Shown piece by piece: positions 24,457 through 33,509 of a stretch of DNA of 47,078 bases; within the stretch, counting starts at the first letter, position 1; the number at the start of each line of letters is the position of its first letter. This stretch comes from Candidatus Woesearchaeota archaeon (lineage in GTDB: Archaea; Nanobdellota; Nanobdellia; Woesearchaeales; GW2011-AR9): assembly GCA_018302605.1 (NCBI GenBank), contig JAGVZN010000015.1, positions 1-47,078 on the forward strand. Direction: 5' to 3'. The notes under the pieces are model-generated. The model saw only the letters and a program-made list of their open reading frames with translations, was not told where the DNA came from and made no database searches. Made by a program: the position numbers and the translations under genes.

Positions 24457-25005
24457 CTATTCTTGAACTTGAAGAAGCTTGTTGCGCTGATAGAAATCTT
24501 CTATTGTTTTTTCATTCCACCAAGTGCCTCTCCCTCCGTAATCTTTAATTTCTCCAGAATAAATTAGTTCTGGTTGGTGAAAAGGAACGACCCCGGGATT
24601 TATTCTGAAACCCTCACTTTCTTTCCAACGCACATGCATCAGATGATCACCGGTAAACCACGTACCAGATCTTGCTACTGCTCTTCTGATTGCCACATCG
24701 TGGATATGGCTATTAGGGGTCTCTTGTTGGGTATAGTCAAAACCTGCTTGAACGTTTGTTGGAGCAGTATCATAAACATCTGATGCTGTTGAAACCAGCC
24801 ATTCTAACGTTTCAGGATTCTCTTTAAAGAATTCATAATACCCGTCTTCATAAATCTGAATTCCAAAATCCCGGGGGATGACCAAATCACCCCATTGATA
24901 GGCTAACCTCCATTGGTGTTCACCATATTGTTTGGTCCAAGAAGCATGAACCTCGTTCCGTTTCTTTCCAAGATAACCCGGTCTTTCCACTGTTTTCCAA
25001 GCCAT
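24457..25005 (-). CDS. unknown protein, 182 aa, Trp/Tyr-rich
   Basis: A soluble 182-residue protein rich in Trp, Tyr and His, with an HASWTKQYGEHQWRLAYQWGDLV start, a WLVSTASDVYDTAPTNVQAGFDY centre and a HMHVRW-like LMHVRWKESEGFRINPG segment. No signal peptide or membrane span. I do not recognise the family; conserved-looking polar clusters could mark an active site. A TTTAGTTTATAA stretch upstream of ATG 25005 may hold the TATA box. It is convergent with the VOC gene. Confidence 0.6.
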   Translation of the reverse strand: MAWKTVERPGYLGKKRNEVHASWTKQYGEHQWRLAYQWGDLVIPRDFGIQIYEDGYYEFFKENPETLEWLVSTASDVYDTAPTNVQAGFDYTQQETPNSHIHDVAIRRAVARSGTWFTGDHLMHVRWKESEGFRINPGVVPFHQPELIYSGEIKDYGGRGTWWNEKTIEDFYQRNKLLQVQE

Positions 25006-25064
25006 GGGGAGAAAGAAGAAATATTTAGTTTATAACAATTTCGGGGTTATACTTCCTACTGGAA

Positions 25065-25102
25065 AAGGGATGATACTCCCTCATTGGAGGAATCATTCCC
25101 TT
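25065..25102. terminator. hairpin at the 3' end of the CARF-like gene
   Basis: AAGGGATGATACTCC (25065-25079) pairs imperfectly with GGAGGAATCATTCCCTT (25086-25102), overlapping the stop codon of the minus-strand gene at 25093. It may end that transcript. Confidence 0.4.
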
Positions 25103-25467
25103 CTCATTCCCAACACTTCAAACTGATTGTTGATGACGGTAACTAACCGAAAATTTAACCCCAGCTCCAATACTGCTTCTAATAAAGCGATATGCTCTTT
25201 CCCGGAACCAGAAGCAAGATTTAAAGCGACTTCAAAGTCTACGATCTTGTCTTTCAGCTGTTTTTTGATCTCTTGAATGAGTGAAGAGCAGTCGGCATCT
25301 AAATTAAGAACAAGCAGTTGAACACTCTCTGGTTTTATTGTAAAGTTTTCTTCTCCAAACCGATTGGTAATCAAGAAGATCTTTGTCCAGGGCTGGGCTT
25401 GGATGATTCTGGAGACTTCTGACCAAGTCCCTTTCCCCGTAGACAAGCAGGCTAGAAGTGTGGGCAT
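25093..25467 (-). CDS. CARF-like Rossmann-fold protein, stand-alone
   Basis: 124 residues with strand-loop-helix repeats resembling the CARF/Csx1-N sensor fold: MPTLLACLSTGKGTWSEV, KIFLITNRFG, VQLLVLNLDAD and VALNLASGSGKEHIALLEA near the position where CARF domains carry their T/S-G-G ligand loop, ending in a short strand pair. CARF domains bind cyclic oligoadenylates. No cas genes, effector domain or CRISPR array are present. The family call is by eye and could instead be a related Rossmann family. Confidence 0.45.
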   Translation of the reverse strand: MPTLLACLSTGKGTWSEVSRIIQAQPWTKIFLITNRFGEENFTIKPESVQLLVLNLDADCSSLIQEIKKQLKDKIVDFEVALNLASGSGKEHIALLEAVLELGLNFRLVTVINNQFEVLGMRRE

Positions 25468-25503
25468 ACTGCTCAGAAGAAAGAGAGGTTTTAAAAATTA
25501 TTC

Positions 25504-25597
25504 GTATTTGTTTAGCTTTTCCGGCAGGCCGTGTATCCGCGCGGAAATCGGCAAAGATATTTTCTGCCTCTCGCGGTGAACCAGAAGATTTCCGCAC
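25504..25597. repeat. MITE family A, copy lacking the right terminal repeat
   Basis: GTATTTGTTTAGCTTTT followed by CCGGCAGGCCGTGTATCCG matches the right arm of the element at 16429-16586, and the internal GCGGAAATC (25541-25549) / GATTTCCGC (25588-25596) pairing is kept, followed by CACC-TAGC as in the other copy. The far terminal repeat is missing because the copy abuts the nudix gene end. Confidence 0.7.
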
Positions 25598-26056
25598 CTA
25601 GCCTTCTCCCCGTTTCTCCACAACGCAATTATAATAATTCTTTCCATGCGCAAGAACCATCTTTTCAATCATTGCATAATCACTGGGGATAATCTCCGCC
25701 CGACGTGTGGACAAATCTCGAAGATTAAACCAGGCAAGAGCGCCTTCCCGCCCTTCAACAAGCTGGGAAGACAGCGGCTGAAGACGGCAGAGGTGGAGCA
25801 GAAAGTGCTGGACGACTTCGTTATTCTCGCGAAGATGTTCTGACACAAAACCAAGATGCTCCTCAAACCGGCAAGGGATGCCCGTCTCTTCCCCAATCTC
25901 CCGGATCGCGGCGTCGGAAACATGCTCGTTCTTTTCGATCTTGCCTCCGGGAAGACCCCAGAAACCAACATAGCTCCCTTTTACCCGTTTGATCAGCAGA
26001 ATCTTATTCTCGTGAATCAAAGCAGCGATGGCGACAGCGAGCGGAAAATTGTTCAT
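25598..26056 (-). CDS. Nudix hydrolase
   Basis: 152 residues from ATG 26056. The Nudix box GGKIEKNEHVSDAAIREIGEETGI fits GX5EX7REUXEEXGU exactly and sits in the normal place after the HENKILLIKRVKG strand and the VGFWGLPGG turn. Such enzymes cleave nucleoside diphosphates linked to another group; the substrate is not predictable. A longer frame from 26146 exists, but ATTTATAACC about 27 bp upstream of ATG 26056 supports the shorter leaderless form. Confidence 0.9.
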   Translation of the reverse strand: MNNFPLAVAIAALIHENKILLIKRVKGSYVGFWGLPGGKIEKNEHVSDAAIREIGEETGIPCRFEEHLGFVSEHLRENNEVVQHFLLHLCRLQPLSSQLVEGREGALAWFNLRDLSTRRAEIIPSDYAMIEKMVLAHGKNYYNCVVEKRGEG

Positions 26057-26164
26057 GCGTCTATCGTTAAAAAAATGGTTATAAATAGATTTGGGTAGTG
26101 GAATAATAGTAGTGGGAATGTAGAAATCGTAACTTATATTAACCACAATGACCAGTTAAATCTG

Positions 26165-26917
26165 ATGTTAATCAGTTTCTTTGAAGAATTCCCCACAGAG
26201 AAAGATTTAGCGAAGCTGGATCTGATCAAATGGAAAACAAAGCTGTATCTTGCGGCGCCGGGATTGGCTTTGTTTAAACAGCTTCAGCAAAAATTGCTGA
26301 AGCGTGAGAATGTCCTCGAGACGATCTATTGGCCGGTATTGAAGAAAAAAGAGGGATATTGGATCTCACCATTCTCCCAGCGCAAAGCATTGCAACGGGT
26401 CTTTTCTGAGTTAAAAAAACAAGTAGTACCCGTGATGTTAGACCTAGAATTACCGACAACACAACACCCTTCGTTGTTCTGCACAGAATTTCTGCACTTT
26501 AGCGCAAATAAGAAAATGATTTCAGAGTTCATCAATTCGTACTATGGTGAGACGTACTTGGCGGAGTATTTTCCACTTGATGAAAAAAGAAAGAAGAGAC
26601 TAGAATTGGTCGGGTTGCATTATCAGAATCCAAAAGTGAACGTAGTGAAGATGTTTTATCATTCTCTACATCCTTTTACAGAAGATTTCCTGCGTGAAAG
26701 CTGGGAAAAAGGACGCCAAGAATTAGGAAAGAAATACATTCTGGGTTTAGGCACTATCGCCCCTGGAATTCAGGGAGACGAACCACTTTTGGCACTGGAA
26801 CAATTGAAACGTGATCTAACGATCGCCCGGGAACAGAAGATCAAAGAGGTAATTATCTTTAGATTGGGTGGATTGACCAAAGAATATACGCGAGTGTTGG
26901 CGAGGTTTGCGGATTGA
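26165..26917 (+). CDS. conserved protein, possibly TIM-barrel fold
   Basis: 250 residues without membrane segments. The pattern of strands and helices (MLISFFEEFP, KLYLAAPGLALFKQLQQKL, VVPVMLDLELPT, YILGLGTIAPGIQGDEP, EVIIFRLGGLTKEYTRVLARF) would suit an incomplete barrel, with conserved Asp/Glu at strand ends as in glycoside hydrolases. I do not recognise a named family. It starts 18 bp after an AT-rich region between divergent genes and ends near the convergent flavoprotein gene. Confidence 0.55.
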   Translation: MLISFFEEFPTEKDLAKLDLIKWKTKLYLAAPGLALFKQLQQKLLKRENVLETIYWPVLKKKEGYWISPFSQRKALQRVFSELKKQVVPVMLDLELPTTQHPSLFCTEFLHFSANKKMISEFINSYYGETYLAEYFPLDEKRKKRLELVGLHYQNPKVNVVKMFYHSLHPFTEDFLRESWEKGRQELGKKYILGLGTIAPGIQGDEPLLALEQLKRDLTIAREQKIKEVIIFRLGGLTKEYTRVLARFAD

Positions 26918-26960
26918 CTAGGGGGTTCATTTTTGGAGGATGATTGAATGATTGAGCTCA

Positions 26961-28049
26961 TCACCAAAGATATTTGATAAATCTTAAAAATCGCGGTTCG
27001 TTCCAGAGAACATGACTTAATAGCGGGATCGGGTTATCTCGAGTATAGCTCTCAAACACTTTCCGAACATGAGGCTGGCCGACGTAGGTGATCAATCGAT
27101 CCCAATCCTGGTCTGAGAATTTTGCCATAATTCGATGAACTTGCCGATGCAGCCACAGCTTTTTGCGTAAGGGCTTTAGTTCAGGCTGGTATTCTCTTTT
27201 TTCCAGAATACAGCGGGCAAGAATCTCCGCTTGCTGCAGTCCGGGAACCAAGCCACCCAGCGTGGTGGCTTTGACGTAGCCGGCAGCATCGCCGACAAGA
27301 TAGCAGTTATCTTTGTGCAACCTTTGTTTGGGATGATAGACAGGGATCGTACCGGCCTGCATCTCTTTTGCAGTAAAATGATGTTCTTTCATGAACCTGT
27401 CAAAATAATATTTGCTATTCTTGAGTGTCGCGACGCCGACGCGGGCAGTGGTGGTTGATTCAGGCGCAATCCAGGCAAATAAGCCGGGACAGATGTCATT
27501 ACCAAAATAGGTCTTAATTGTCTGCGGCTCGAACACGCCTTCCACGACAGCCTGAACCCCGTAGTAATTTTCCCTCTGCGGGTGATAGAAACCATAGGCT
27601 TTTGCCGTCGGCGATAAAGGGCCATCAGCAGCGATGACAATCTCTGGAGAAATAATCAATTCGCGATCGGCGATGATATCTTTAATCACTAATTTTTCCC
27701 TTTCCTTTCTAAGGAAACTGTGATTGACAAAAATCTTTGCTCCCGCTTCTCGTGCCCTGTCGGCGAAGAAATTGTCAAATCTGATGCGGCAGACGATGTA
27801 ATCTTTCTGCTTGATTGCGATCTTCTTCTGGGAGGGCGAATATACCTCGATGGAATTGATCGTGTTCACCAAAAATGAATCGAGCGGAAAGCCGAATTGA
27901 TCAAAGTCAGAAGTTAAGATGCCTGTGCACTGGATCGGCGAGCCGATCTGGGGATGATTCTCATAGATGGTGACGGCATGACCTTCTTTAGCTAAGAGAT
28001 AGCCGGCGTAACAGCCGATCGGTCCAGCGCCGATGATTGTAATGTTCAT
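26961..28049 (-). CDS. geranylgeranyl reductase family FAD oxidoreductase
   Basis: Flavoprotein of the digeranylgeranylglycerophospholipid reductase family, which saturates isoprenoid chains of archaeal lipids. 362 residues: the N-terminal FAD dinucleotide motif IGAGPIGCYAGYLLAKEG with the acidic strand end YENH, the QCTGILTSDFD segment that carries the PxxC-like flavin-shielding region, a VIAADGPLSPTAK loop, and the C-terminal YLVGDAAGYVKATTLGGLVPG motif binding the FAD ribityl. It could act on lipids or another polyprenyl compound. TTTATAAATAC lies just upstream of ATG 28049. Confidence 0.85.
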   Translation of the reverse strand: MNITIIGAGPIGCYAGYLLAKEGHAVTIYENHPQIGSPIQCTGILTSDFDQFGFPLDSFLVNTINSIEVYSPSQKKIAIKQKDYIVCRIRFDNFFADRAREAGAKIFVNHSFLRKEREKLVIKDIIADRELIISPEIVIAADGPLSPTAKAYGFYHPQRENYYGVQAVVEGVFEPQTIKTYFGNDICPGLFAWIAPESTTTARVGVATLKNSKYYFDRFMKEHHFTAKEMQAGTIPVYHPKQRLHKDNCYLVGDAAGYVKATTLGGLVPGLQQAEILARCILEKREYQPELKPLRKKLWLHRQVHRIMAKFSDQDWDRLITYVGQPHVRKVFESYTRDNPIPLLSHVLWNEPRFLRFIKYLW

Positions 28050-28107
28050 GAGAGTATTTATAAAATAGTTTTTTTAAAAATTTTGTTAATGAAGAACATT
28101 TACTAAA

Positions 28108-28150
28108 TAAGAACAAATAAGAAAAAAATAAAAAAGAAGAAAAATGGAAG
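28108..28150 (-). terminator. T-rich terminator of the S-layer-like gene
   Basis: On the minus strand the gene at 28167 is followed by long runs of T broken only by single C or A bases, the usual form of archaeal intrinsic termination. Confidence 0.6.
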
Positions 28151-28166
28151 AAGATAGCGCGTACCC

Positions 28167-29465
28167 CTAATAGTACGTTTGTTCTTCTTCGTCGTCTTTT
28201 TTCAACCGACTAAAGCCGACGATCAAGCCGATGATGACCAGTAAGACTACTAGTACAATCAAAGCTATTTCAAGGCCGTTGCGCAGGTTGAAATCGTTTG
28301 CCTGAGCAGGAGCAGCACCAGCTACATTTACCTGCAGAGGAAGCGTTTGGACGGTTTCACTGCCAGCTTTGACAGCAACAGAGACGGCATGTTGGCCGAC
28401 TGGAGCATCAACAGCAGGGGTTACGTCCACATAGACGACTTTGTTCTGACCAGAGGAGAGAACAACAAGCATTTCGCTGACGGAAGCCGTTGCCCAATCA
28501 CCGCCGGTAACAACATCAAAGGTAAATGCTTTGGTCGTTGTTCCTTCGTTGCTCAAAGCAACACCGAAAGTAGCTGTTTTGCCAGGTGCGACTGTTTGTG
28601 CACCAGGTCCGACAGCAAGCAAGACTTTGTCAGCTTTGGTCATTTCACCAGCAACAATAGTAACGGTTGCGGTTTTAGTGACTGTTTCATACCGGTCGTA
28701 TTTAGCCGTAACTTTTACGTCATACGTGCCAGCAGCTGCAGTAGCAGGGATCGGCAAGAACATTTCAGGAACATCCTTGCGTTCGTCAGCTTCAAGCTCT
28801 TTGACTACTTCCGTAGCTTTAACGCCGAGAGCTGGGATTTCTACAGTAACAACAACGTCTTCTTCCGTTCGATCACCATAGTTTTCCAAGACAGGCGTAA
28901 CCAAGAGAGCTCGACCAGCTTTGACAGTTTCTCCAGGGGAGAAGTAGACATCATTGATGCCGACTGCATGGCGTGGAGATTCTACATGGAATACAAATGT
29001 TTTTACAATCTCTTCTGAATTCCGATCAAAAACCAAAACACGCAGGGTGTTTTTGCCATTGCTTAGGTCGCTAGGGACGGTTACTTCTAAATCAACTGTT
29101 CTCTTTGTACCCGCTTTGAGGTCAAAGACATCAGATGCGTCCTGTAAAGACACATAATCGGAGTATTCATACCCACTTAGGCGGGCAAGCACTTCAATTT
29201 GCTTTGCATCTTTGGCTGCAACATCTTGATTATTTGCATCTTTCACGGTTGCAGGTAATTTCAATTCAACTTCAATTTCTAACTTTTCGCCTTCTTCAAC
29301 AACAAGAAGGGTGTTCTCGTCAACTTCTTCATCATTTACCATTACAGTCACATGGTCTGCGACCAAGCTACCAAGTGTGCTTTCGCTCACTGGAGCAGCG
29401 CTTACCAAAGAAACTAACAGTACGCTGATGACGAAAAAAGCCATTACGTTTAGTAGTTTTCTCAT
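28167..29465 (-). CDS. S-layer-like secreted protein with Ig-like domains and C-terminal anchor
   Basis: 432 residues from ATG 29465, preceded by a clear GGAGG. An N-terminal signal peptide (MRKLLNVMAFFVISVLLVSLVSAAP) is followed by about four beta-sandwich domains of the COG1361/NPCBM-associated NEW3 type (GVNDVYFSPGETVKAG-like starts, VENYGD, TVAPGKTATFGVALSNEG), with acidic, Lys-poor surfaces. A C-terminal membrane span (about 400-421) ends in a short charged tail KKDDEEEQTYY. It is almost certainly displayed on the cell surface. A longer frame from 29546 is rejected because the signal peptide and ribosome-binding site fix the start. TATATATAA about 100 bp upstream implies a leader of some 70 nt. 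Confidence 0.82.
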   Translation of the reverse strand: MRKLLNVMAFFVISVLLVSLVSAAPVSESTLGSLVADHVTVMVNDEEVDENTLLVVEEGEKLEIEVELKLPATVKDANNQDVAAKDAKQIEVLARLSGYEYSDYVSLQDASDVFDLKAGTKRTVDLEVTVPSDLSNGKNTLRVLVFDRNSEEIVKTFVFHVESPRHAVGINDVYFSPGETVKAGRALLVTPVLENYGDRTEEDVVVTVEIPALGVKATEVVKELEADERKDVPEMFLPIPATAAAGTYDVKVTAKYDRYETVTKTATVTIVAGEMTKADKVLLAVGPGAQTVAPGKTATFGVALSNEGTTTKAFTFDVVTGGDWATASVSEMLVVLSSGQNKVVYVDVTPAVDAPVGQHAVSVAVKAGSETVQTLPLQVNVAGAAPAQANDFNLRNGLEIALIVLVVLLVIIGLIVGFSRLKKDDEEEQTYY

Positions 29466-29561
29466 TTTGTATCTTCCTCCAAATTTCCTCTTCTTGCCCT
29501 TAGCGGGACACGATTCGGACATGGGTGCTAAAGCCCCCATCTTCATCTCCCAAAAGGCTGG

Positions 29562-29571
29562 TTATATATAA
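29562..29571 (-). promoter_or_regulatory. TATA box of the S-layer-like gene with long leader
   Basis: Minus-strand TTTATATATAA lies about 100 bp before ATG 29465, so the 5' leader would be about 70 nt. Most genes in this window are leaderless, so this is a different mode of expression. Confidence 0.5.
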
Positions 29572-29615
29572 ATGTTTCGCCATTTTGAGTATCTTAAAGT
29601 AACTACACCATGTTT

Positions 29616-32213
29616 TTATTCTTTAATGGTTAATTGACGGTACGCCGTGGTGTGCAGGGTATCGTTCTTGACCAAGACCTGGACAAGATATGTTCCGGCA
29701 GGTGTTTTGTCCGGCAAGGAGAGCGTCAGGCTGACTGTCTTCTCTTTCTGCTTAGCGAGATCAACTGTTTTTGTGGACTGGACCACCCCTAACTCCGGGA
29801 TCATCACCACGGCGCGGAGATCTTTTGCTTTGATCGAGCTCTCGTTCCGGATGGTGACAAAGATGTTGGTGTAATTGTTTTCACCGATGAGGTCTTCTGG
29901 GGCGAGCACAACCGATGTAATCACAAAATCAGCGTCTCCCGGTTTAGCAGCAGGCGGTAGTTCCGGCTGCGGTGGCTGTGGGGGAGTAATTGGTGGTAAT
30001 GGGTCATTATTCTTCTCATCATCATCTGCGGGAGAAGTACATCCCGGATCGGCCAGATCAACAAAGCCGTCGCCATCATTATCTTTACCATCTGAACATT
30101 GAGCTGTCTTTAGAGGTGGCTCTACGGGTGGCTCGATAGGTGGTGGAATAGTGGTGCGAAGCACAACTTTAATTGTAACCGGAGCGGAAACAGTCGTCAG
30201 GCCGTCACTGACCGTGAATGTAACTTGATGCAACCCAACTTGTTGGGCAGTTGGTGTCCAACTGAAACCGGCTCGCGTGAACCTTGCTCCTACCGGAAGA
30301 TCCTGGACCTTAAAGTGAAGTGTATCTTCTGTATCGGCATCGCTTGCTTTGACCGGGAAAGAGAGGGTTTCGCCAACATATACCCTACTGTCGCTTAAAG
30401 AGTCAAGTTGAGGCAGTTGGTTAACATCGGCAATAATGATCTTAACCTGTTGAAGTGATCTTGCTTTCCCGTCGTCAGCTTGAAGAGCTAGCGTGAACGC
30501 CCGGCTTTTATCCGGATGCTTGACAAAGGAGTACAATGGTTTCAACTGGATAGTATAAGTTCCATCTTGATTATCCACGACGCGGACGGCGTTCCTGCCA
30601 AGAGGAGCAAGGTCAGGAAGGATCTGATTGGCTGAATAAGGAGTCAGCGTGACTATATCGCCATTTTTATCAAAGACGCTGATGGTAAATTCCATCAGGT
30701 GTCCTTCTTTTCCAAGCTGAGTGCGTATGCTGCTGATCACGGGAGGGCTGTTTGGGTCAACTGGTGGGGATGAAGGTTTGTTCCATTCATCATTATCATC
30801 TATGGACCGGCAGCCAGGGTCGCTAAGATCGACTAAACCATCCCGATCGTTGTCCCGATTGTCAGAACATTGCGGAAGTGTTGCCACATTTTTGACGTGA
30901 ACAATAACTCTCTGAAAAACAGGAGAGAAACCGTCGGTAACCTTAAAGATTATTTCATGATCCCCCACATCTTTCGGAGAAGTCTTCCACGTGAAGAAAT
31001 GGTTGCCAGATTGATCAACGATGATCGATGCCTGGGCTGGCCCTTGCACGATGCTAAAGAAGAGTGTATCTTCCGCATCGGCGTCCGTTGCAAGCAAAGT
31101 AAAGCCGATGGTTTCTCCAGTGTACACATCCATGTCCGGAACTTCGACGAAGACGGGTGGGCGATTGAGGTCATTAACGGTGATTTTAGTGAATTTCCAG
31201 GTTGAAGATACTGTTCCGTCATGTACGGCAAAACCGATCGTGATTGTCTTCTGGGTTTGTGGATGTTTGACAACATCGTAATTAGGGCTAAAGGTCAAAA
31301 CGCCAGTATGTTTATCAAAATGAGCGCCGGCTGGGAGGAGATAGACAGAATAGGTCAGCGTATCTTTTTCCGCATCGGTGGCGCTGACTTGATACGTTAA
31401 CGTATCACCTTCGTTAACGTGAAGCGGAGGGAGATGATTGAGTACGGGAGCGGCATTGAGTGATTCATCGGGAACGGGTAGAGTGTTCGGCGCTGGCTTT
31501 TCCCCCGCGACGACATGAATGACGATGCTCTCGCTATCTTTTGCTTTCCCATCGGAGACGGAAAAAGTGATTGAATAATCACCAGCCTGCAAGGGACTCC
31601 AGAAAAATTTCCCAGTAGTGGAATCCAAAGTCATACCTGGCTGAAGCGGCAAAGCGCTGAATGAAAGCAGGTCGCCATCAGCATCCGTTGCGGTAAGGGT
31701 GAATTTGAGGGGATGATCTATTTCTATTGTTTTATCTCCGACTGATTTTAAGATGGGGGCATGATTCTGATTTGGAGGAGGCACGTCAGGCTGTGGCCCG
31801 GTTGGTTCTGAAGGTGACTGAGGATTAATATGTAATTTCAGGAATTGAAAATCATGGGAACTGCCGCTGTGAACAGAAGCGACAACTGTATAATCACCGA
31901 GAAGGTTTTTTGTTCCCAGCGTTAACATCTTCGTCAGAGAGTCTTGTGTATAGTTTTGAATATCCAAAAGCGTGTTGATCTTCTGCGCTCCTTTGTAGAG
32001 GTTGACACGGATGTCTGCGGTAGGAGCGAGACTATCCGCAACAAGCATGATCTGAGGCAGATCGCCTTGCGTGACCGTTATTGATTGCTGATTTACGCCG
32101 ACCCAATAGGCAAAGAGCGAGACATTTCCCGCAGACACCACGGGAGTCAGGGTTAAGAGCAATAAAGCGAGTACAATTCCGAATATTTTTTGATGTTGTG
32201 TGATCATTGTCAT
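29616..32213 (-). CDS. large cell-surface protein with cadherin/Ig-like repeats
   Basis: 865 residues with an N-terminal signal peptide (about 1-28, ending VVSAG). At least five cadherin-like putative-Ig repeats follow, each with the pattern N..P.....D....GE.L.F...A.D.D.D.L.F, and two calcium-type cysteine loops (CSDNRDNDRDGLVDLSDPGC and its near-copy CSDGKDNDGDGFVDLADPGC), and a C-terminal CARDB-like domain. Pro-rich linkers (PPIEPPVEPP and PPQPPQPELPP) separate blocks. There is no membrane anchor at the end, so it is secreted or held by partner proteins. It lies 10 bp downstream of the beta-barrel-like gene and is probably in the same operon. A role in adhesion or cell envelope is inferred. 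Confidence 0.8.
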   Translation of the reverse strand: MTMITQHQKIFGIVLALLLLTLTPVVSAGNVSLFAYWVGVNQQSITVTQGDLPQIMLVADSLAPTADIRVNLYKGAQKINTLLDIQNYTQDSLTKMLTLGTKNLLGDYTVVASVHSGSSHDFQFLKLHINPQSPSEPTGPQPDVPPPNQNHAPILKSVGDKTIEIDHPLKFTLTATDADGDLLSFSALPLQPGMTLDSTTGKFFWSPLQAGDYSITFSVSDGKAKDSESIVIHVVAGEKPAPNTLPVPDESLNAAPVLNHLPPLHVNEGDTLTYQVSATDAEKDTLTYSVYLLPAGAHFDKHTGVLTFSPNYDVVKHPQTQKTITIGFAVHDGTVSSTWKFTKITVNDLNRPPVFVEVPDMDVYTGETIGFTLLATDADAEDTLFFSIVQGPAQASIIVDQSGNHFFTWKTSPKDVGDHEIIFKVTDGFSPVFQRVIVHVKNVATLPQCSDNRDNDRDGLVDLSDPGCRSIDDNDEWNKPSSPPVDPNSPPVISSIRTQLGKEGHLMEFTISVFDKNGDIVTLTPYSANQILPDLAPLGRNAVRVVDNQDGTYTIQLKPLYSFVKHPDKSRAFTLALQADDGKARSLQQVKIIIADVNQLPQLDSLSDSRVYVGETLSFPVKASDADTEDTLHFKVQDLPVGARFTRAGFSWTPTAQQVGLHQVTFTVSDGLTTVSAPVTIKVVLRTTIPPPIEPPVEPPLKTAQCSDGKDNDGDGFVDLADPGCTSPADDDEKNNDPLPPITPPQPPQPELPPAAKPGDADFVITSVVLAPEDLIGENNYTNIFVTIRNESSIKAKDLRAVVMIPELGVVQSTKTVDLAKQKEKTVSLTLSLPDKTPAGTYLVQVLVKNDTLHTTAYRQLTIKE

Positions 32214-32222
32214 TGTGTCCTC

Positions 32223-33509
32223 CTAAAATTGCACACCTACATGCACTTTACCACCAAGATGATGAGATGACCAAGCTGGAATGGAGAGATAGACAGCATT
32301 TGCACCAATAGCTAAATAAGAAGAATCAAACGGTATTCTGATTCCCACTCCCGCACCTGCGGAAGCGCCAAACAGGGTGATCGTTTCTTCATCTTGTGGT
32401 TCAGAGATTGTTTTCGGTCCCATGAAGAGGGTGCCGTCGGGCAAAGTCAGATGCGTTGTCCGTTCTTTATTGCTTTCTTCTGTTCCCCACAAAGCATGAA
32501 GACCACCCTGAATTTCGAGGTAGAGCTGAGTCCTTTTTCCGAACGTGACTACAGGAAGACGCACGCCCAACGTGCTGCCGATTCCACCAACGACTGTTCC
32601 GTGGGTTTGAGTGGTAACATCTTCCCATTGTTTATAATTACCATCGGGAAGCAATTCTTTTCCCGGAGAAACAGAACGCGATGCCGTGCGACGACCGGTG
32701 GAGAATGAGGCCTCGACTCCCAGAAGGAGATACTCCCAAAGTGTATGTCGATAGCCTGCATCCACAGTGAAGGCTTCCGAAGTAGAAGTTAATGGAGCGA
32801 GCCCGCCGAGGGAGACAAACAGTTCATGTTCAACCCGGCGTGGTCGAGGGATGTAGATCGTTAAATCAGGTGGTGCACCGGAAGAACCACTACCAGAACC
32901 GGAAGAGGGGGATTTTCTTTTTTTAAGTTCCTCGATTTGACGCCGTGCTCTCTTCAAAGCATCCTCAAGGGCCCCGATAATTTCTTCGTCATCATCTGTT
33001 TCACGCGGCGACGGCTTAACTGGACCATCCTGATGATTTTCTCTCCACAGGCGATCCCTCTCCAGACGTTGAAGATTTTTCCTTTTTTCTTCTACCACTT
33101 CTGCCACTTTCTCGACACTGACCGCCTGACAATGATATGATTCTCCCCAAGGGCAGAGATTGTCCGGACCTTCTTCGACGATCAGGCCTTCTAATTTACC
33201 CAGACGGGCAGCATCATCACGATGCAAGCAGAGGCCGACGACGGCAGGATTGGTAGCGTAATGATCTGCACATTTACTTCGCGAGATGCGCGGGCGCGCT
33301 TTGCCGCTAGGACATTCCGGTGCTGGATCACAAGGATATTGGTCATTACAAACGTCTTCCAACTGAGTGACATCCACACAGATTTCCGTCGTCTGCGACG
33401 TACGAGACGAAGTACGAGGTGGTTCGGCGCGGGCGGAATAAGGGAGAGCAAAGAAAGCAAATGCGGCTGCTGTTGAGGCGATTGCCGATGTCAAATGGTT
33501 TTTGTTCAT
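32223..33509 (-). CDS. secreted protein with outer-membrane-like beta-barrel C-terminus
   Basis: 428 residues: signal peptide (about 1-28, ALPYSARAEPP), a Cys-rich region (about 42-130, nine cysteines), a charged helix likely to be coiled coil (about 130-200, EEIIGALEDALKRARRQIEEL), a Ser/Gly linker (SSGSGSGSSG), then about 200 residues of alternating amphipathic strands (HELFVSLGGLAPL, AFTVDAGYRHTLWEYLLLGVEASFS, TVVGGIGSTLGVRLPV, QLYLEIQGGLHALW, LFGASAGAGVGIRIPF, YLAIGANAVYLSIPAW, GKVHVGVQF). The last residue is Phe, as in bacterial outer-membrane barrels. Archaea are not expected to have such barrels. It is coupled by ATGA to the small gene upstream. Confidence 0.7.
   Translation of the reverse strand: MNKNHLTSAIASTAAAFAFFALPYSARAEPPRTSSRTSQTTEICVDVTQLEDVCNDQYPCDPAPECPSGKARPRISRSKCADHYATNPAVVGLCLHRDDAARLGKLEGLIVEEGPDNLCPWGESYHCQAVSVEKVAEVVEEKRKNLQRLERDRLWRENHQDGPVKPSPRETDDDEEIIGALEDALKRARRQIEELKKRKSPSSGSGSGSSGAPPDLTIYIPRPRRVEHELFVSLGGLAPLTSTSEAFTVDAGYRHTLWEYLLLGVEASFSTGRRTASRSVSPGKELLPDGNYKQWEDVTTQTHGTVVGGIGSTLGVRLPVVTFGKRTQLYLEIQGGLHALWGTEESNKERTTHLTLPDGTLFMGPKTISEPQDEETITLFGASAGAGVGIRIPFDSSYLAIGANAVYLSIPAWSSHHLGGKVHVGVQF

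Noticed and set aside
25093-25467. CRISPR-Cas locus around the CARF-like gene
   Set aside because: No repeats with regular spacers and no cas genes were found anywhere in the window.
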